Assembly (NCBI GenBank): GCA_003550305.1
Contig: QKYT01000596.1
Coordinates: forward strand, 33,054-71,232
Source: Glomus cerebriforme
Taxonomy: Eukaryota > Glomeromycota > Glomeromycetes > Glomerales > Glomeraceae
Length of the DNA stretch: 38,179 nucleotides
Direction of reading: 5' to 3'
In this document: positions 9,121-19,609 of the stretch, one piece after another
How positions within the stretch are numbered: the first letter of the stretch is position 1
Layout of the letters: every line of letters begins with the position of its first letter
Program-made: the position numbers and the translations under genes
Notes under the pieces: generated by a model
What the model saw: the letters and a program-made list of their open reading frames with translations, nothing else
What the model was told of the DNA's origin: nothing
Databases searched by the model: none

Positions 9121-10602
9121 GAATTCCCTCTTTATAACTTGTAAGATAAAATTAGGTAATAGTAAAGTTTTTCATAATCTCTAATTAAAAAAATGGACTC
9201 TTAATATTTATTTATGAATGTTATTGGCGTGAATTACTGTATCAAAACAGTAAGTTCAATATAAGATACCAAAGAATATATAATTAAATAGACAACTCAC
9301 GACCTTCCAGTATTAACAGAAGTGAATGAGATGGCTGTAGAAATAAGATGATACCATATATTGCACGTCATAATAATTACAACTGACAATAATCACAATG
9401 GAATTAAATATCAAATCATACGGCAGTGAACTATTTCAAATAATGGAATAAACAAACTAAATCACGTAAACACTACCATCATTTTAGACAAAGACAATGA
9501 GTCCAGCTATATGGCATGGTAGATGGAAGTCAGGGAAATATGGAGTTCTAAAAGATGTTATCAATATGCATGGTTTTAGAAACTGGGCAAAGATTCAGAA
9601 ATTTATAACTGCTATTCAATGTTGTGAATGTTGGATGAATTTTCAATGTTAAGAAAAGATCCTTAGGATTAAAGATGGAATGAATGGTAGGACCAATAAT
9701 TAATGTTGATACAAGATGATAAGGGGAATCCACAAAGAATACTCCTTCTAATGTGAATGAGGATGAAAATAATGTGAAAAATGACATCTTTCATGAAATA
9801 GGACAAAATTAAATCAATTTTATTCTTTGATTAGTTTAAAATTTTGAACAAATAAGGAATATCATCAATACATGGAAGAGTTAAAGAACACATATATTAC
9901 GACTAAAAAATTTAATTCAAAAAAATGGATTACATTTGAATACAAAATAGTAATATAATTATTTAAAAAATAATGTTTAATTTTATTATTTATAATATAT
10001 AGTTTAATATTTTTAAATAAACATTTGATCGTAAAAGTTTAAGATTTAATAATTTTTCTGTCATAAATTAGAATAATTGTGTGGAAGCAGCGTTAGATTT
10101 AATGAGCGGAGAGAGAGAGTTTCGATAGACTAAAAAAATCTCTGTTAATTTATACATAATGTATTTATAATTTGTTATAATTCATCAGTTTGTAATATTT
10201 AATAGTTTTCATTAGTAAAATTATAACTCAATTATATTGATGTGATTGTAGGGTTCCCTAATTCAATAATGTTCATTGACGACTAAAATATCTCTAAATA
10301 TTAAGAAAAAAGCATGAATATTAGAGAAAATATAAAGGAAAAAAAATCAATATATTATCCATAATAAAAATTACGAAACACATTCTCGTCCAGATTACAT
10401 AAAGAATTGTTAATCTGGCAAATTTTTCTTCACATATGAGTCTATATCATTTTAAAAATGGTAATAACAGATAAACAGATTAATTTATTTATATAATTCA
10501 ACTTTTCATGAAACTAATGAAAATATTTATATAGGGTAAAATTTAATCTTTTAAAAATTATTGTCAAATAAAATAAATTTAAATTATGTAAAGGTGTAAA
10601 CA
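9121..10602. other. AT-rich intergenic DNA behind BTB gene B
   Basis: The minus-strand open frame 9787-9548 has no recognisable motif and no homologous-looking neighbour; it was not called. The rest holds nothing identified. Confidence 0.4.
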
Positions 10603-12147
10603 TTAATCATTTTTCTCTAAAATTTGAAATACTTCATAATCTTCTATGAAAAAATTATTTTCTGTATCTCTTATCTTTTTTTCATAACTTGCCTGTTTAC
10701 ATTGAGTTATATTATATTCATTTGTTTCAATTCTAAATACACTCACACGTAATAAAAGATCATCATCAAACGTGGGACCAAATCTATAATGATAAAACAA
10801 AGCTTGTTTCATATTCTTTACATAACTCAAAATTGGATCTTTAACGTTATCCTTATTTTTAAAAGAAAATATAAAACTATCTTTTGTTTTACCATATTCA
10901 AGATCATGTGGATTCTTCCATATCAAAGGATTATATCCTCCAATAATTTCTTCCGTCCCTTTTATTTTAATGAGCGTAACAGTATGAGGTATATTATCAC
11001 ATAATCCATGAAACTTTTTAGGAGTGAATCCATCTCTACTTCCTCTTAATAGTAATTTGAATTCATATGGTAAATATAATCCTCTTGCATAAATAAATTT
11101 ACTCTTAATATCAATTTTATCAATCCATCTTGAAATTATAGAAATAATATTTAAATTAACAATTTTTGAGTCAATAATTCCATCAATTTTTCTATATCTA
11201 GGAAGTAAAATATCATCATTTGGTTCACTATTAGGATCCAAATAAGAATTCAATAAGTCCTCATAGAGTTGGTGTTTTAAAAGTTTCTTATATGGACGAA
11301 CGTTTTGTAAAAATTCTTCAGAAGATAAACTAAAAAATCTAATTAAAGGTAAACAATGTTGTAAAGTATTTTCCATCATTTTGAAATCATCATCTGACCA
11401 AGTTATAGGATCTGAAATAAGAGTTGGATTTTGTGCAAGACCCCATTTTAATACGTGATCCCAAACTTCAATTTCTTTCATTTGTAAATCATCTCTTTTA
11501 ATAAGTGAAATTAAAGATTTTTCAGGAAGAAAAGTAAAATCAAAAGATTTAAATATTTTTTCTGGTGACTTAGCCATGAAATCTGTGCAAAATTTTTGAA
11601 GTTCCAAAAAAGAATTAGATTGAAAACTTGTTCGATGAACAAGTTCAAAATGTTGTTCCATCCATTCAAATTTACTTTCAATTAAATATTTTTGTAAATA
11701 ATCAATTAATTCTTGAAGAAGAAGTTCATCAGCTGCAACTAATACTTTCAAAATTTCTGAAGGTTCTTGCTCATTTAAAGAAATGATACCACCATAAATA
11801 TATCTATATTAAAAAAAAAAAAATTTTTTTTTTTTAAATCTATTGTTAGATATGAATATAAAAATATTTTGAGATATCAATAAAATTTAAACTTACTTTA
11901 AAATAACCTGAAAATTTTCTGGTGAAATATTTGGAAACTTAATATGAGTCAAGATATCATTATTCTTTTTATTTGAAGCCAAAGTTCGTCGTAAAAATGG
12001 AGAACGATAACAGAGAATAATTATATGTGCACGAAATATTTTTACGTTTGGATCTTTACCAACTTCAATTGTAATATCATAATATTCATCATCTTCCAAA
12101 ATTTCAATATAATTTTTACTTAACCTTGGAAAAAATTTCATCGACAT
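10603..12147 (-). CDS. BTB-BACK-TLDc domain protein, copy B
   Basis: Minus-strand exons 12147-11897 and 11803-10603 join across a 93-nt GTAAGT-TAG intron at the same place and phase as in copy A, giving 483 residues. BTB about 15-117, BACK about 130-235, TLDc about 300-475. The BACK part is almost identical to copy A (for example FCTDFMAKSPEKIFKSFDF), while the last 80 residues differ more (FHGLCD, IGGYNPLIWKNP, then a divergent tail ending FQILEKND). The junction codon is Lys rather than Arg. Predicted role as for copy A: cullin-3 adaptor with a TLDc domain. A poly-T/poly-A tract lies inside the intron (11811-11834) near the acceptor. Genes A and B converge and flank the transposon, consistent with a local inverted duplication. 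No frame breaks: probably functional. Confidence 0.92.
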
Positions 12148-12215
12148 TTTTTTATAAATTGTAAATGTAAAAAAAAAAAAAAAAAATTAAGGTTTCGTAA
12201 ATGTTAGACTGATTT

Positions 12216-12232
12216 CTATATTTGCAATTTAA
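12216..12232 (-). promoter_or_regulatory. Conserved upstream block of BTB-TLDc gene B
   Basis: On the minus strand this reads TTAAATTGCAAATATAG, 68 nt before the ATG, one base different from the block before copy A. A second shared piece, ATTGGGAGGACAAA, lies further upstream (about 12251-12265). Confidence 0.4.
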
Positions 12233-12554
12233 CAACTATTTTGGGTACTTTGTCCTCCCAATGCCGATCAGTGTAAATTAATTTTCGTGAAAAAAAAAAA
12301 ATCTTTCATTTTTTTTTAGACTTAAACTCCTTTCGTGCTCTGGCAATAAAAAACTGTTATCGTTCACAAACAAATGAAAAAAAACTCTTATTGATAAAAA
12401 AATTTGGCAATTTACATCTTACATACTCGTCTAACCATCTCCAGTTGCGCAAAAGTTCAGCCGAAGTGAGCTGATCTACAATAATATTAACGTACACATA
12501 CAAATATGTTAATAATTGTACAAACTAACTTTTCCCCTTACTTTATTATTTATA

Positions 12555-13556
12555 ATGTTCGATGAGCAACTTGATTCAAATAATATTAGTATGTCAAACA
12601 TTAATAATAATTCATTACATGATCAAATTATTCAAAATTTTAATAAAATGAATATAAAAGAAATAGAACCTACAACTCAAAATATTAATGAAATTATATT
12701 TGAAGAGGATTTAAGTATTGTGATTGATGAATTGGTTAATTCTAATTTTAAAGAAATAAACGAAGGAAAAGAAGAAATAATAAGAAAACAACATGTTCTT
12801 GATTATATTAATAATCATAATATAAATTCACAAGAAATCTATAACTGGCTTTTAAATAATCAGAACGATCCAAACTCTATTTATTTATTTGGATATTTTA
12901 ATCATTATGGAATTGAAATCAATATTAATAAACAAAAAGCACTTGAATTATATCAAAAAGCAATAAATTTAGGAAATGATATAGCTCAATATTATCTTGC
13001 TAATATGTATATTGATGGAGAAGGTGTTAATAAAAATCATGAAAAAGCTTTTGATTTATCAAAAAAATTAGCGGAAAAAGAATATTCAAGTGGAATAAAT
13101 TTGTTGGGATATTGTTATAATCATGGAATTGGAACAGAAATTAATGAACAAAAAGCAGTTGAATTATATCAACAGGCAGCAGATTTAGGAAATTTACTTG
13201 GAATAACTAACTTGGGATTTTGTTATGAAAAAGGAGATGGAACTGATATTAATGAACAAAAAGCATTTGAATTATATCAAAAGACGGCAGATTTAGGATG
13301 TCCATGTGGACTAAATAATTTAGGATGTTGTTATAAAAAAGGAATCGGAACGGATATTAATGAACAAAAAGCATTTGAATTATATCAAAAGGCGGCATAT
13401 CTAGGAGAAGTATTAGCTCAATTTAATCTTGCTTTGATGTACGAAAATGGAGATGGAGTTAAAGGAGATATAGATAAAGCAATTTATTGGTATAAAAGAG
13501 CCGCTGAACAAGGAAATGAAAGTGCTCAAAATAGATTGGAAGAACTCTTATTATAA
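12555..13556 (+). CDS. Sel1-like repeat protein 1 (kinase-less)
   Basis: Single-exon gene of 333 residues from the ATG at 12555; an in-frame ATG at 12516 would add 13 hydrophobic residues (YKLTFPLTLLFI), too short for a sure signal peptide, so the inner start is preferred. The N-terminal 100 residues are Asn-rich and contain a conserved helical module (EEDLSIVIDELVNSNFKE, IYNWLLNNQ) that in Rhizophagus usually links a protein-kinase domain to Sel1 repeats. Six 36-residue Sel1 repeats follow (about residues 105-320; pattern A/G-x2-L-G-x2-Y-x2-G-x-G, then KAFELYQKAADLG). Sel1/TPR-like solenoids bind partner proteins. No kinase domain is present upstream. The next gene is its tandem paralogue, same strand, about 0.5 kb away. 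Confidence 0.85.
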   Translation: MFDEQLDSNNISMSNINNNSLHDQIIQNFNKMNIKEIEPTTQNINEIIFEEDLSIVIDELVNSNFKEINEGKEEIIRKQHVLDYINNHNINSQEIYNWLLNNQNDPNSIYLFGYFNHYGIEININKQKALELYQKAINLGNDIAQYYLANMYIDGEGVNKNHEKAFDLSKKLAEKEYSSGINLLGYCYNHGIGTEINEQKAVELYQQAADLGNLLGITNLGFCYEKGDGTDINEQKAFELYQKTADLGCPCGLNNLGCCYKKGIGTDINEQKAFELYQKAAYLGEVLAQFNLALMYENGDGVKGDIDKAIYWYKRAAEQGNESAQNRLEELLL

Positions 13557-14071
13557 ATATTAGGTTGGAGAAGTTAAAAAAAAAATGTAAAATGTTGTTA
13601 GCTCGTTTATTAAAAAATTATAAAATATATATTAAGAAAATTTCAATTCTTATATTATATTTTAGAAAATATCCATACCTTGTCAGGCATAAATTTTAGT
13701 TAACAGATTTATTTTTTAAAGTTAATCGTAAAAAATGTTTCTTTGAAAAAAAAAATTTTTTTTTTTGCAACAGAAATATTAAAATAATAATTTATTTATA
13801 ATCCTTAAAAAGTTAAAAATATAGACGTTATAACTAATTACCAAAGATGAAAAACAAATGAAACTAAATTTGTTAAAAATATTTGACGATTTACACGTAT
13901 GATTTCCCAATCGATAAAACTGTGGTGACTCAAAAATTTGCTGCGGAAGCACAGAAATCAAAAAAGCTGATCTACCAGCCACAGTAAATAAATATGTTGT
14001 GGTAATAAAATGATTACACAACTATAAATTCTTACATTCTCCCTATTCATAAATTCCGATAACAAACTTTA
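13557..14071. other. Spacer between the Sel1 paralogues
   Basis: AT-rich with T- and A-runs. The minus-strand frame 14021-13779 has no support. Nothing else was recognised. Confidence 0.5.
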
Positions 14072-15028
14072 ATGTTATGTAAATTTATTATTCAAATTTT
14101 TAATAAAATGAATAAAATAAATATAAGGGAAATAGGACCTACAACTCAAAATATTAATAAACATGTATTTGAAGAGGATTTAAGTATTGTGATTGATGAA
14201 TTAGTTAATTCTAATTTTAAAGAAGTAAATGAAGGAAAAGAAGAAAAAATAAGAAAACAACACGTTCTTGATTATATTAATAATCATAATATAAATTATC
14301 ATGAAATTTATAACTGGCTTTTAAATAATCAGAACGATCCAAGCTCTATTTATTTACTTGGATATTTTAATTATCGTGGAATTGAAATCAATATTAATAA
14401 ACAAAAAGCTCTTGAATTATTTCAGAAAGCAATAAATTTAGGAAATAATATAGCTCAATATTATCTTGCTAATATGTATATTGATGGAGAAGGTGTTAAT
14501 AAAAATTATGAAATAGCTTTCGATTTATCAAAAAAATTAGCGGAAAAAGAATATTCAAGTGGAATAAATTTGTTAGGATATTGTTATAAAAACGGAATAG
14601 GAATAGATGTTAATGAACAAAAAGCATTTGAATTATATCAAAAGGCGGCAGATTTAGAAAATTCGCATGGAATAAGTAACTTGGGACGTTGTTATGAAAA
14701 TGGAATTGGAACTAATGTCGATGAATTAAAAGCATTTTTATTATATCAAAAGGCGGCATATTTAGGAAATTCATATGGAATAAATAACTTGGGACGTTGT
14801 TATAATAGTGGAATTGGAACAGATGTAAATGAACAAAAGGCATTTGAATTATATCAAAAGGCTGCAGATTTTGGAAATAATGTTGCTCAATATAATCTTG
14901 CTTTGATGTATGAAAATGGGAAAGGAATTAAAAAGGATTTAGATAAAGCAATTTACTGGTATGAAAAATCTGCTGGGCAAGGATTTGAAGTTGCCCGAAA
15001 TAAATTAAAAGAAATGAATCATATGTAA
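14072..15028 (+). CDS. Sel1-like repeat protein 2 (tandem paralogue)
   Basis: Single-exon gene of 318 residues, strongly similar to the preceding gene from FNKMN onward: same helical linker (FEEDLSIVIDELVNSNFKE, YINNHNIN, IYNWLLNNQNDP) and six Sel1 repeats (for example GINNLGRCYNSGIGTDVNEQ). The first paralogue's N-terminal 30 residues are missing. The start MLCKFIIQIFNKMN is made from DNA aligned with codons inside gene 1 (IIQNFNKMN), so either translation begins here at a newly arisen ATG or at the in-frame ATG at 14108, where both proteins share the sequence. Likely scaffold or adaptor protein. The C-terminus ends KLKEMNHM, differing from LEELLL in gene 1. The repeat core is intact, so it is probably expressed, but function cannot be told. 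Confidence 0.82.
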   Translation: MLCKFIIQIFNKMNKINIREIGPTTQNINKHVFEEDLSIVIDELVNSNFKEVNEGKEEKIRKQHVLDYINNHNINYHEIYNWLLNNQNDPSSIYLLGYFNYRGIEININKQKALELFQKAINLGNNIAQYYLANMYIDGEGVNKNYEIAFDLSKKLAEKEYSSGINLLGYCYKNGIGIDVNEQKAFELYQKAADLENSHGISNLGRCYENGIGTNVDELKAFLLYQKAAYLGNSYGINNLGRCYNSGIGTDVNEQKAFELYQKAADFGNNVAQYNLALMYENGKGIKKDLDKAIYWYEKSAGQGFEVARNKLKEMNHM

Positions 15029-17026
15029 TTTTTTTCTTGTTATAAATTTTTTGATTTATAAATTTAGTATTTATTATTTAGTTTTATTCTACAAATAATT
15101 TTATAAAAAACTAAATAAATATTTTTTTTCTTAAAAAGTTCGTGTGATTTAATATAATGGTCAAAAATTGTTATTTTTGACTTTCTATCTTTATTCTTGT
15201 TTAAACTAACATATAAATTAATTAAATTGAATGACGTAAATTAAATAGGTTATTTCATTTATTAATAGTTGGTAAAATTTTTTAAAATAAATTTAAACTA
15301 AGAATTGATTTTAAACATATTTCTAATTGTTTTTTTAATTTTTCTCGAAGAATATTTGCATTTTAATATGATGGAAATAATAATTTAAACCTATTTATTA
15401 TAATAAAATAATAAAATAAAATCCTAATATTTTCACTAACAAATTATACTCGTTTATACGCATTTCATTTTAGAAAAGAAGATGGTAATAATTCTGACCA
15501 ATAATTTAGGCAAAAATTGTAAAAATTGCGATGATTTAATTAATAATCTAAGACATAGGAAGATTTTTAAGTGCTATGGCCTTACTAACAATGGACTTAC
15601 TAGTAGTGCACTATGCTCCTCCCTTCGAATAGCACCATACCATATCAGCCAACCAGCTCTACCATGGGACTGCAGCTTGTACGAATGGGTTTGACATATG
15701 CAAGTTGCCAAATTGAGTTATTCCCGACTTAAAAATTCAAATTTGACGATTATGATGTCTCATAACCAAAATTTTGGTAAGATATATCCTTGGAAGCTGA
15801 AATTTCAGTAGTAGTTCAGGTTGAGGTTACATAAGTTTTTCTAAAAATACCAACTTTCTCTATTTTTTAATCCATCTTATTTGCATTACTATAGAAAGCC
15901 CCTATGGCATTTTCTTAGATGAGTATAATCAAAGAATTAGATCAAGTTTATTGATGAAGAATATGCCTAGTGTGTTAATTGTATAATCAAGTTATTTGCA
16001 TTGTTTTAGTTACAAATGTTCAATATGTTTCATATTATTTAATCTGAAACTTTTGTTCATTATAAATCGTGAATGCTTTTTCTTTATGGTCCAGAGATTT
16101 TAAATATAAAAGATGCCATGTGCACATCAAGTAAGAGAGTTAAAAGAATAATAAGTTATAAGCTAGATGTATCATGTATTGCGAGCATCAGTATAAAGAC
16201 TTGTAGTGATCATCAAGTCATCTAGCTACGTTATGGTCTTGAATGGTTCTGGTTTTATTCTGGCCTGTAAAACTCTAGTACTCGTGTCATGGTGTTGTCA
16301 CAAAAATATCTGTTATACTTAAATGCTTGTAAATACAAACTCTGTTGTTTAGATATTAAATTTTGTTATTTTATAATTTACCATTACAAAAACCATAGCA
16401 ATATTATTATAGAACACATTATTATTATTAAAGAATTGTGAGGGCGTGTCGTGAGAATTTATTAAGTAATCATAATTTATTAATATTTCATATCGAAATG
16501 ACTAACGATCAAATATAGCTTAGTAGAAGGCTAATTAATCAAAATTATATCAGCTATCAATTTACTACAATCTGATTTTAAGTCAGATAATATAATATAT
16601 TATTTTACTATGATTTAATATATATTTAAATTTTTAAATTATGTTATCTTTGGGGCTTGTAATATAAGCAATAAAAAATATATTGTTACTAAACTTGACA
16701 CATAAAATCAGAAATCTAGTATCTTCTAATATTGCCTAATTATAGAAAAAATATAATATGCAACGCGTAAAAACCATTAGCCCACGATTAAAAATAAATT
16801 AAAAAATGAACAATTAAGAAGTATAGCATAATCAATAATAAAAATACATAATAAATTTTTATGACACATTTTACAAAAGGTAAAAAAAAAAATTATAAAT
16901 ACTTAAGATTTTTTTTTCTCTAAATTTAAAAAACTAGATTGAATTATCCTTTTAACCTCTTTTTTCTCTCTCTATAATTTTATCTTTTCATTTTTTTTTT
17001 CTTTTAAAAACTAGATTCTCAGTCCC
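15029..17026. other. Non-coding stretch with a GC-richer repeat-like block
   Basis: The open frame 15482-15694 is judged chance. From about 15560 to 16440 base composition is more even than the surroundings, with TATAAAAG-like and several AATAAA-like motifs (atataaaagatgcc at 16102-16115) and a TG-rich 3' part. This is the look of a solo LTR or other non-coding repeat, but no terminal TG...CA pair with flanking duplication could be fixed. 16440-17026 is very AT-rich and holds nothing recognised. Confidence 0.3.
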
Positions 17027-17255
17027 TTTACCCTTTCTCTTATTTTCTTTATACTGTATATTGAGATCTTCCTCGGATAGATCGGTCAGATAGTCGAGTA
17101 TCTCCTATTTTGGCCAGTTTGGTTTTTTTTTAAATTCCTTTAAACTTCCTCTTATCTTCCTTATACTGTATATGAGGTCTTCTTCGTATCAGGCAAGGAA
17201 AGACCGGTCAGTAGTTGAGTATCTCCTAACTGGCTGGTTTGGTTTAGATTAGTAT
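17027..17255 (+). repeat. Structured two-hairpin repeat, dimer 2
   Basis: Units at about 17027-17122 and 17131-17255 match the units of the dimer at 8886-9120. Unit 4 keeps both hairpins (TTCCTT with AAGGAA around ATATGAGG; CCGGTCAG with CTGGCTGG). Unit 3 is eroded: hairpin 1 has lost its 3' arm, while GGTCAGATAG still pairs with CTATTTTGGCC with one bulge. Both dimers have the same order and orientation and a TTTAAACTTCCTC link before the second unit, so the dimer itself is the duplicated unit. Confidence 0.6.
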
Positions 17256-18689
17256 TCTCCTCTTTATTTTTTTCCTCATATTTATAAAAGGTTATGAAGC
17301 AACGTTAAAGTTTAAAGAGATCATAATGATGAGAAGATTTTGCAAGATGATAAGAATACTTTAAGATAAATTAGAAATACACAACAACTTTAAGGAGATA
17401 ATCAACCCATTTCGGCATGTTGGATTGTGAAAAATTAAAAACTTTATTCAAGATTAAAAATAGTGAAAAAAAGAAAAGAATATTATGAAGCAATGTTAAA
17501 GATTAAAGAGATTGTCATGATGGGAAGATTTTACAATATGATAAAAGAAAATAGGAAAATGAAATACCAACTAATAATCAAGAAAAAGGTAAACGGACAA
17601 ATAACAAAATAAAAAATTAATAAGCAAATGAGAATAATTTTTAAAAAGGATCCTGGTGAAATGATTAAAAAAATGATCAAAAGTATACAATAATAGCAGA
17701 CAAGAAAGAAATCAAAAAGGAAATCAAAGAACGTTTTCAAGAATGGAAGAGATAAAAAAAAATGTGAAGAACAATTTAAAGAATGTCACATATAAAGAAA
17801 GGTGAAAAAGAAAATACCATGAAGATTGGAATCTCTTATAAAATGTTATTATTAAGTTATTTAGCCAACAGCCACTTTGGGAAAACTAGAGATTCAATGA
17901 AAGAATTATAAAAAATTTTAACGAACGCAATAATTGAACATGTAGAAATAAAATAGAAAAGGATAATGAACATCAGAAGAAAAAAAATTAGGAAACGGGA
18001 AAAATATAACAAAATACGACAAATGGAGAATATAGAACAATGTTAGAGATTGCTAATAAAATCGGATAAAATATAAAACAATATAGTGAAATAAATAATT
18101 TCTTAAGATAGAATAGATTAGAGATATATTATTTAATTATATTGAAAAATTTTTATTTAAATTTTTAAAATAAATAAAATTTCTTATAACAAAAAATTAT
18201 TAGCAAATTAATAAATACTAAATTTAAAATTATCTATTAAATAAAAATTAATAATATCGCTTCATGAATCGTTTCGGCCGGATAATTTAATGGATAATCT
18301 GTAAAAGATATTATTAAACTTTGAATGGCAAAATTTTTTATTATTAAATTTAATAAAATTTCGCATAGTTATCCTTTAAAAAATAATTAGGAAACTTTGT
18401 TCTGCCCATTGTGCTGCGCTGCAATACCAGATCATTTTAGGTATATGCTACAATAAAAGTTTAATGTAAGTTAAAAAATTATTTTCCTTAACCTTTCAGT
18501 GTAACGAGAAAACATTTCCTAGTTTTTAAGTTTAAAAAAGTCATTAATCGTGAAAATTTACCTTAACCTTTAAGTTTAAAGTATAATAACAAAAGAAAAA
18601 CGTATAGATCACTCCTTCTGAAGAGGAATATTAGTAATTTTTCTATCATAAAAACATATTAAAAATAAAAATTACTGATCTAGATTCTA
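17256..18689. other. Intergenic DNA with an internal direct duplication
   Basis: A piece of about 65 bp starting ttatgaagcaa (17292-17356) recurs about 190 bp on (17483-17547) with a few changes. No coding frame is convincing: the minus frame 17740-17531 is a phenylalanine-rich chance reading of A-rich DNA. Confidence 0.35.
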
Positions 18690-19609
18690 GAGTTAGTCCA
18701 TTTCAGAAGTTTTTTCATCTTCTTTCCTCCAACAGTCTGATAATCCTGAAAGTGATAATTTTCAAAGTGCTTTATGCTTTCTGCTTTTCAAGAGAATTTC
18801 TAATTTTTCTTAATCCGTGAACCTGATACACCAAAATATAAAAAAAAATTCAACCTTGCCCCTTTCCTATTGTACCTTTATTCCATGGTTTGTCAAAATC
18901 GTAATTTGATACAAGTCCAAGGCATTATCATCTTCATATACAAAAGAATCAACTGAAATATTTGACTTTGACTTGGGTCTGTTGTAGCAATCTTCACGAA
19001 TATCTTCCAATATAGCGTAGAAGTTATTTTTACGCTCAATGATATTTTTTTCAGTAATTACAATATTATCATTCTCCTTCAAATATTGAACTTTAAAACT
19101 GCTATCCTTATACAACTTCTTATGTGAATAATCTTTGAAAAAATATCCTCGAAATGAAGCAGTCTCAGGGAAATCATGACCACATACAATGAAATTACAT
19201 ATGTTGTTGCTGGTTTTCCTTTCATATTCATCGATCAATCTGCTAGCTAATTCATTAGTAGCAAAGTGATATGTCACATTTGTAAAACTTGAATCCACAT
19301 CAAGGTGTATATAGATGTAATCATCCTCAACTGTAACATACTCTTTCAGGTCGTTAAATTCGTCATTTTTGCTGTTTTTTAGCAACCAAGACATGATTTT
19401 TGCTTATTTCTAAAATTCAGTAACTTCTCGTTCAACTGTAAACAAGTTAGAAATAAGGGTACATATAAATCCATTAGAGGCGAGAAAGTCTAGAATATCA
19501 CTTGTAATTTGTCTATCTTTTCAAATAGTAAACCATCAATTAACCCATAAAAAAATTTTCTGGAAACAACTCTGATAATGATCATTTTTCTAGGGAACAG
19601 ATCTTTCAA
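18690..19609 (-). pseudogene. Crinkler/RHS-type protein with PD-(D/E)XK-like C-terminus, broken
   Basis: The longest clean frame is 19394-18867 (175 codons). Its end, SVDSFVYEDDNALDLYQITI-x4-HGIK, fits the C-terminal nuclease-like core shared by Crinkler (CRN) and retrotransposon-hot-spot proteins, where an Asp in a D-x-F strand is followed by a Q-x-T strand and a conserved His. The same frame goes on past the TAG stop with LYFGVSGSR, the expected next strand. Upstream, the same frame before two stops (TAG AAA TAA) reads DILDFLASNGF...VEREVTEF (about 19490-19410), and one frame away VVSRKFFYGLIDGLLFEKI (about 19570-19510). So a longer gene has lost function through several stops and at least one shift. 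CRN proteins of plant-associated fungi and oomycetes are host-directed or self-directed effectors. Family call rests on motifs. Confidence 0.55.

Noticed and set aside
9548..9787. 79-codon open frame on the minus strand
   Set aside because: No recognisable motif, no splice or promoter context, and the reverse reading is equally plausible AT-rich non-coding DNA.
15482..15694. 70-codon open frame ending in a GC-richer block
   Set aside because: The GC-richer part is readable in several frames and looks like a non-coding repeat rather than a gene.
15971..16440. Possible solo LTR (TG-rich with TATAAAAG-like motif)
   Set aside because: No paired TG...CA ends with a flanking short duplication could be fixed, so it was kept only as a remark.
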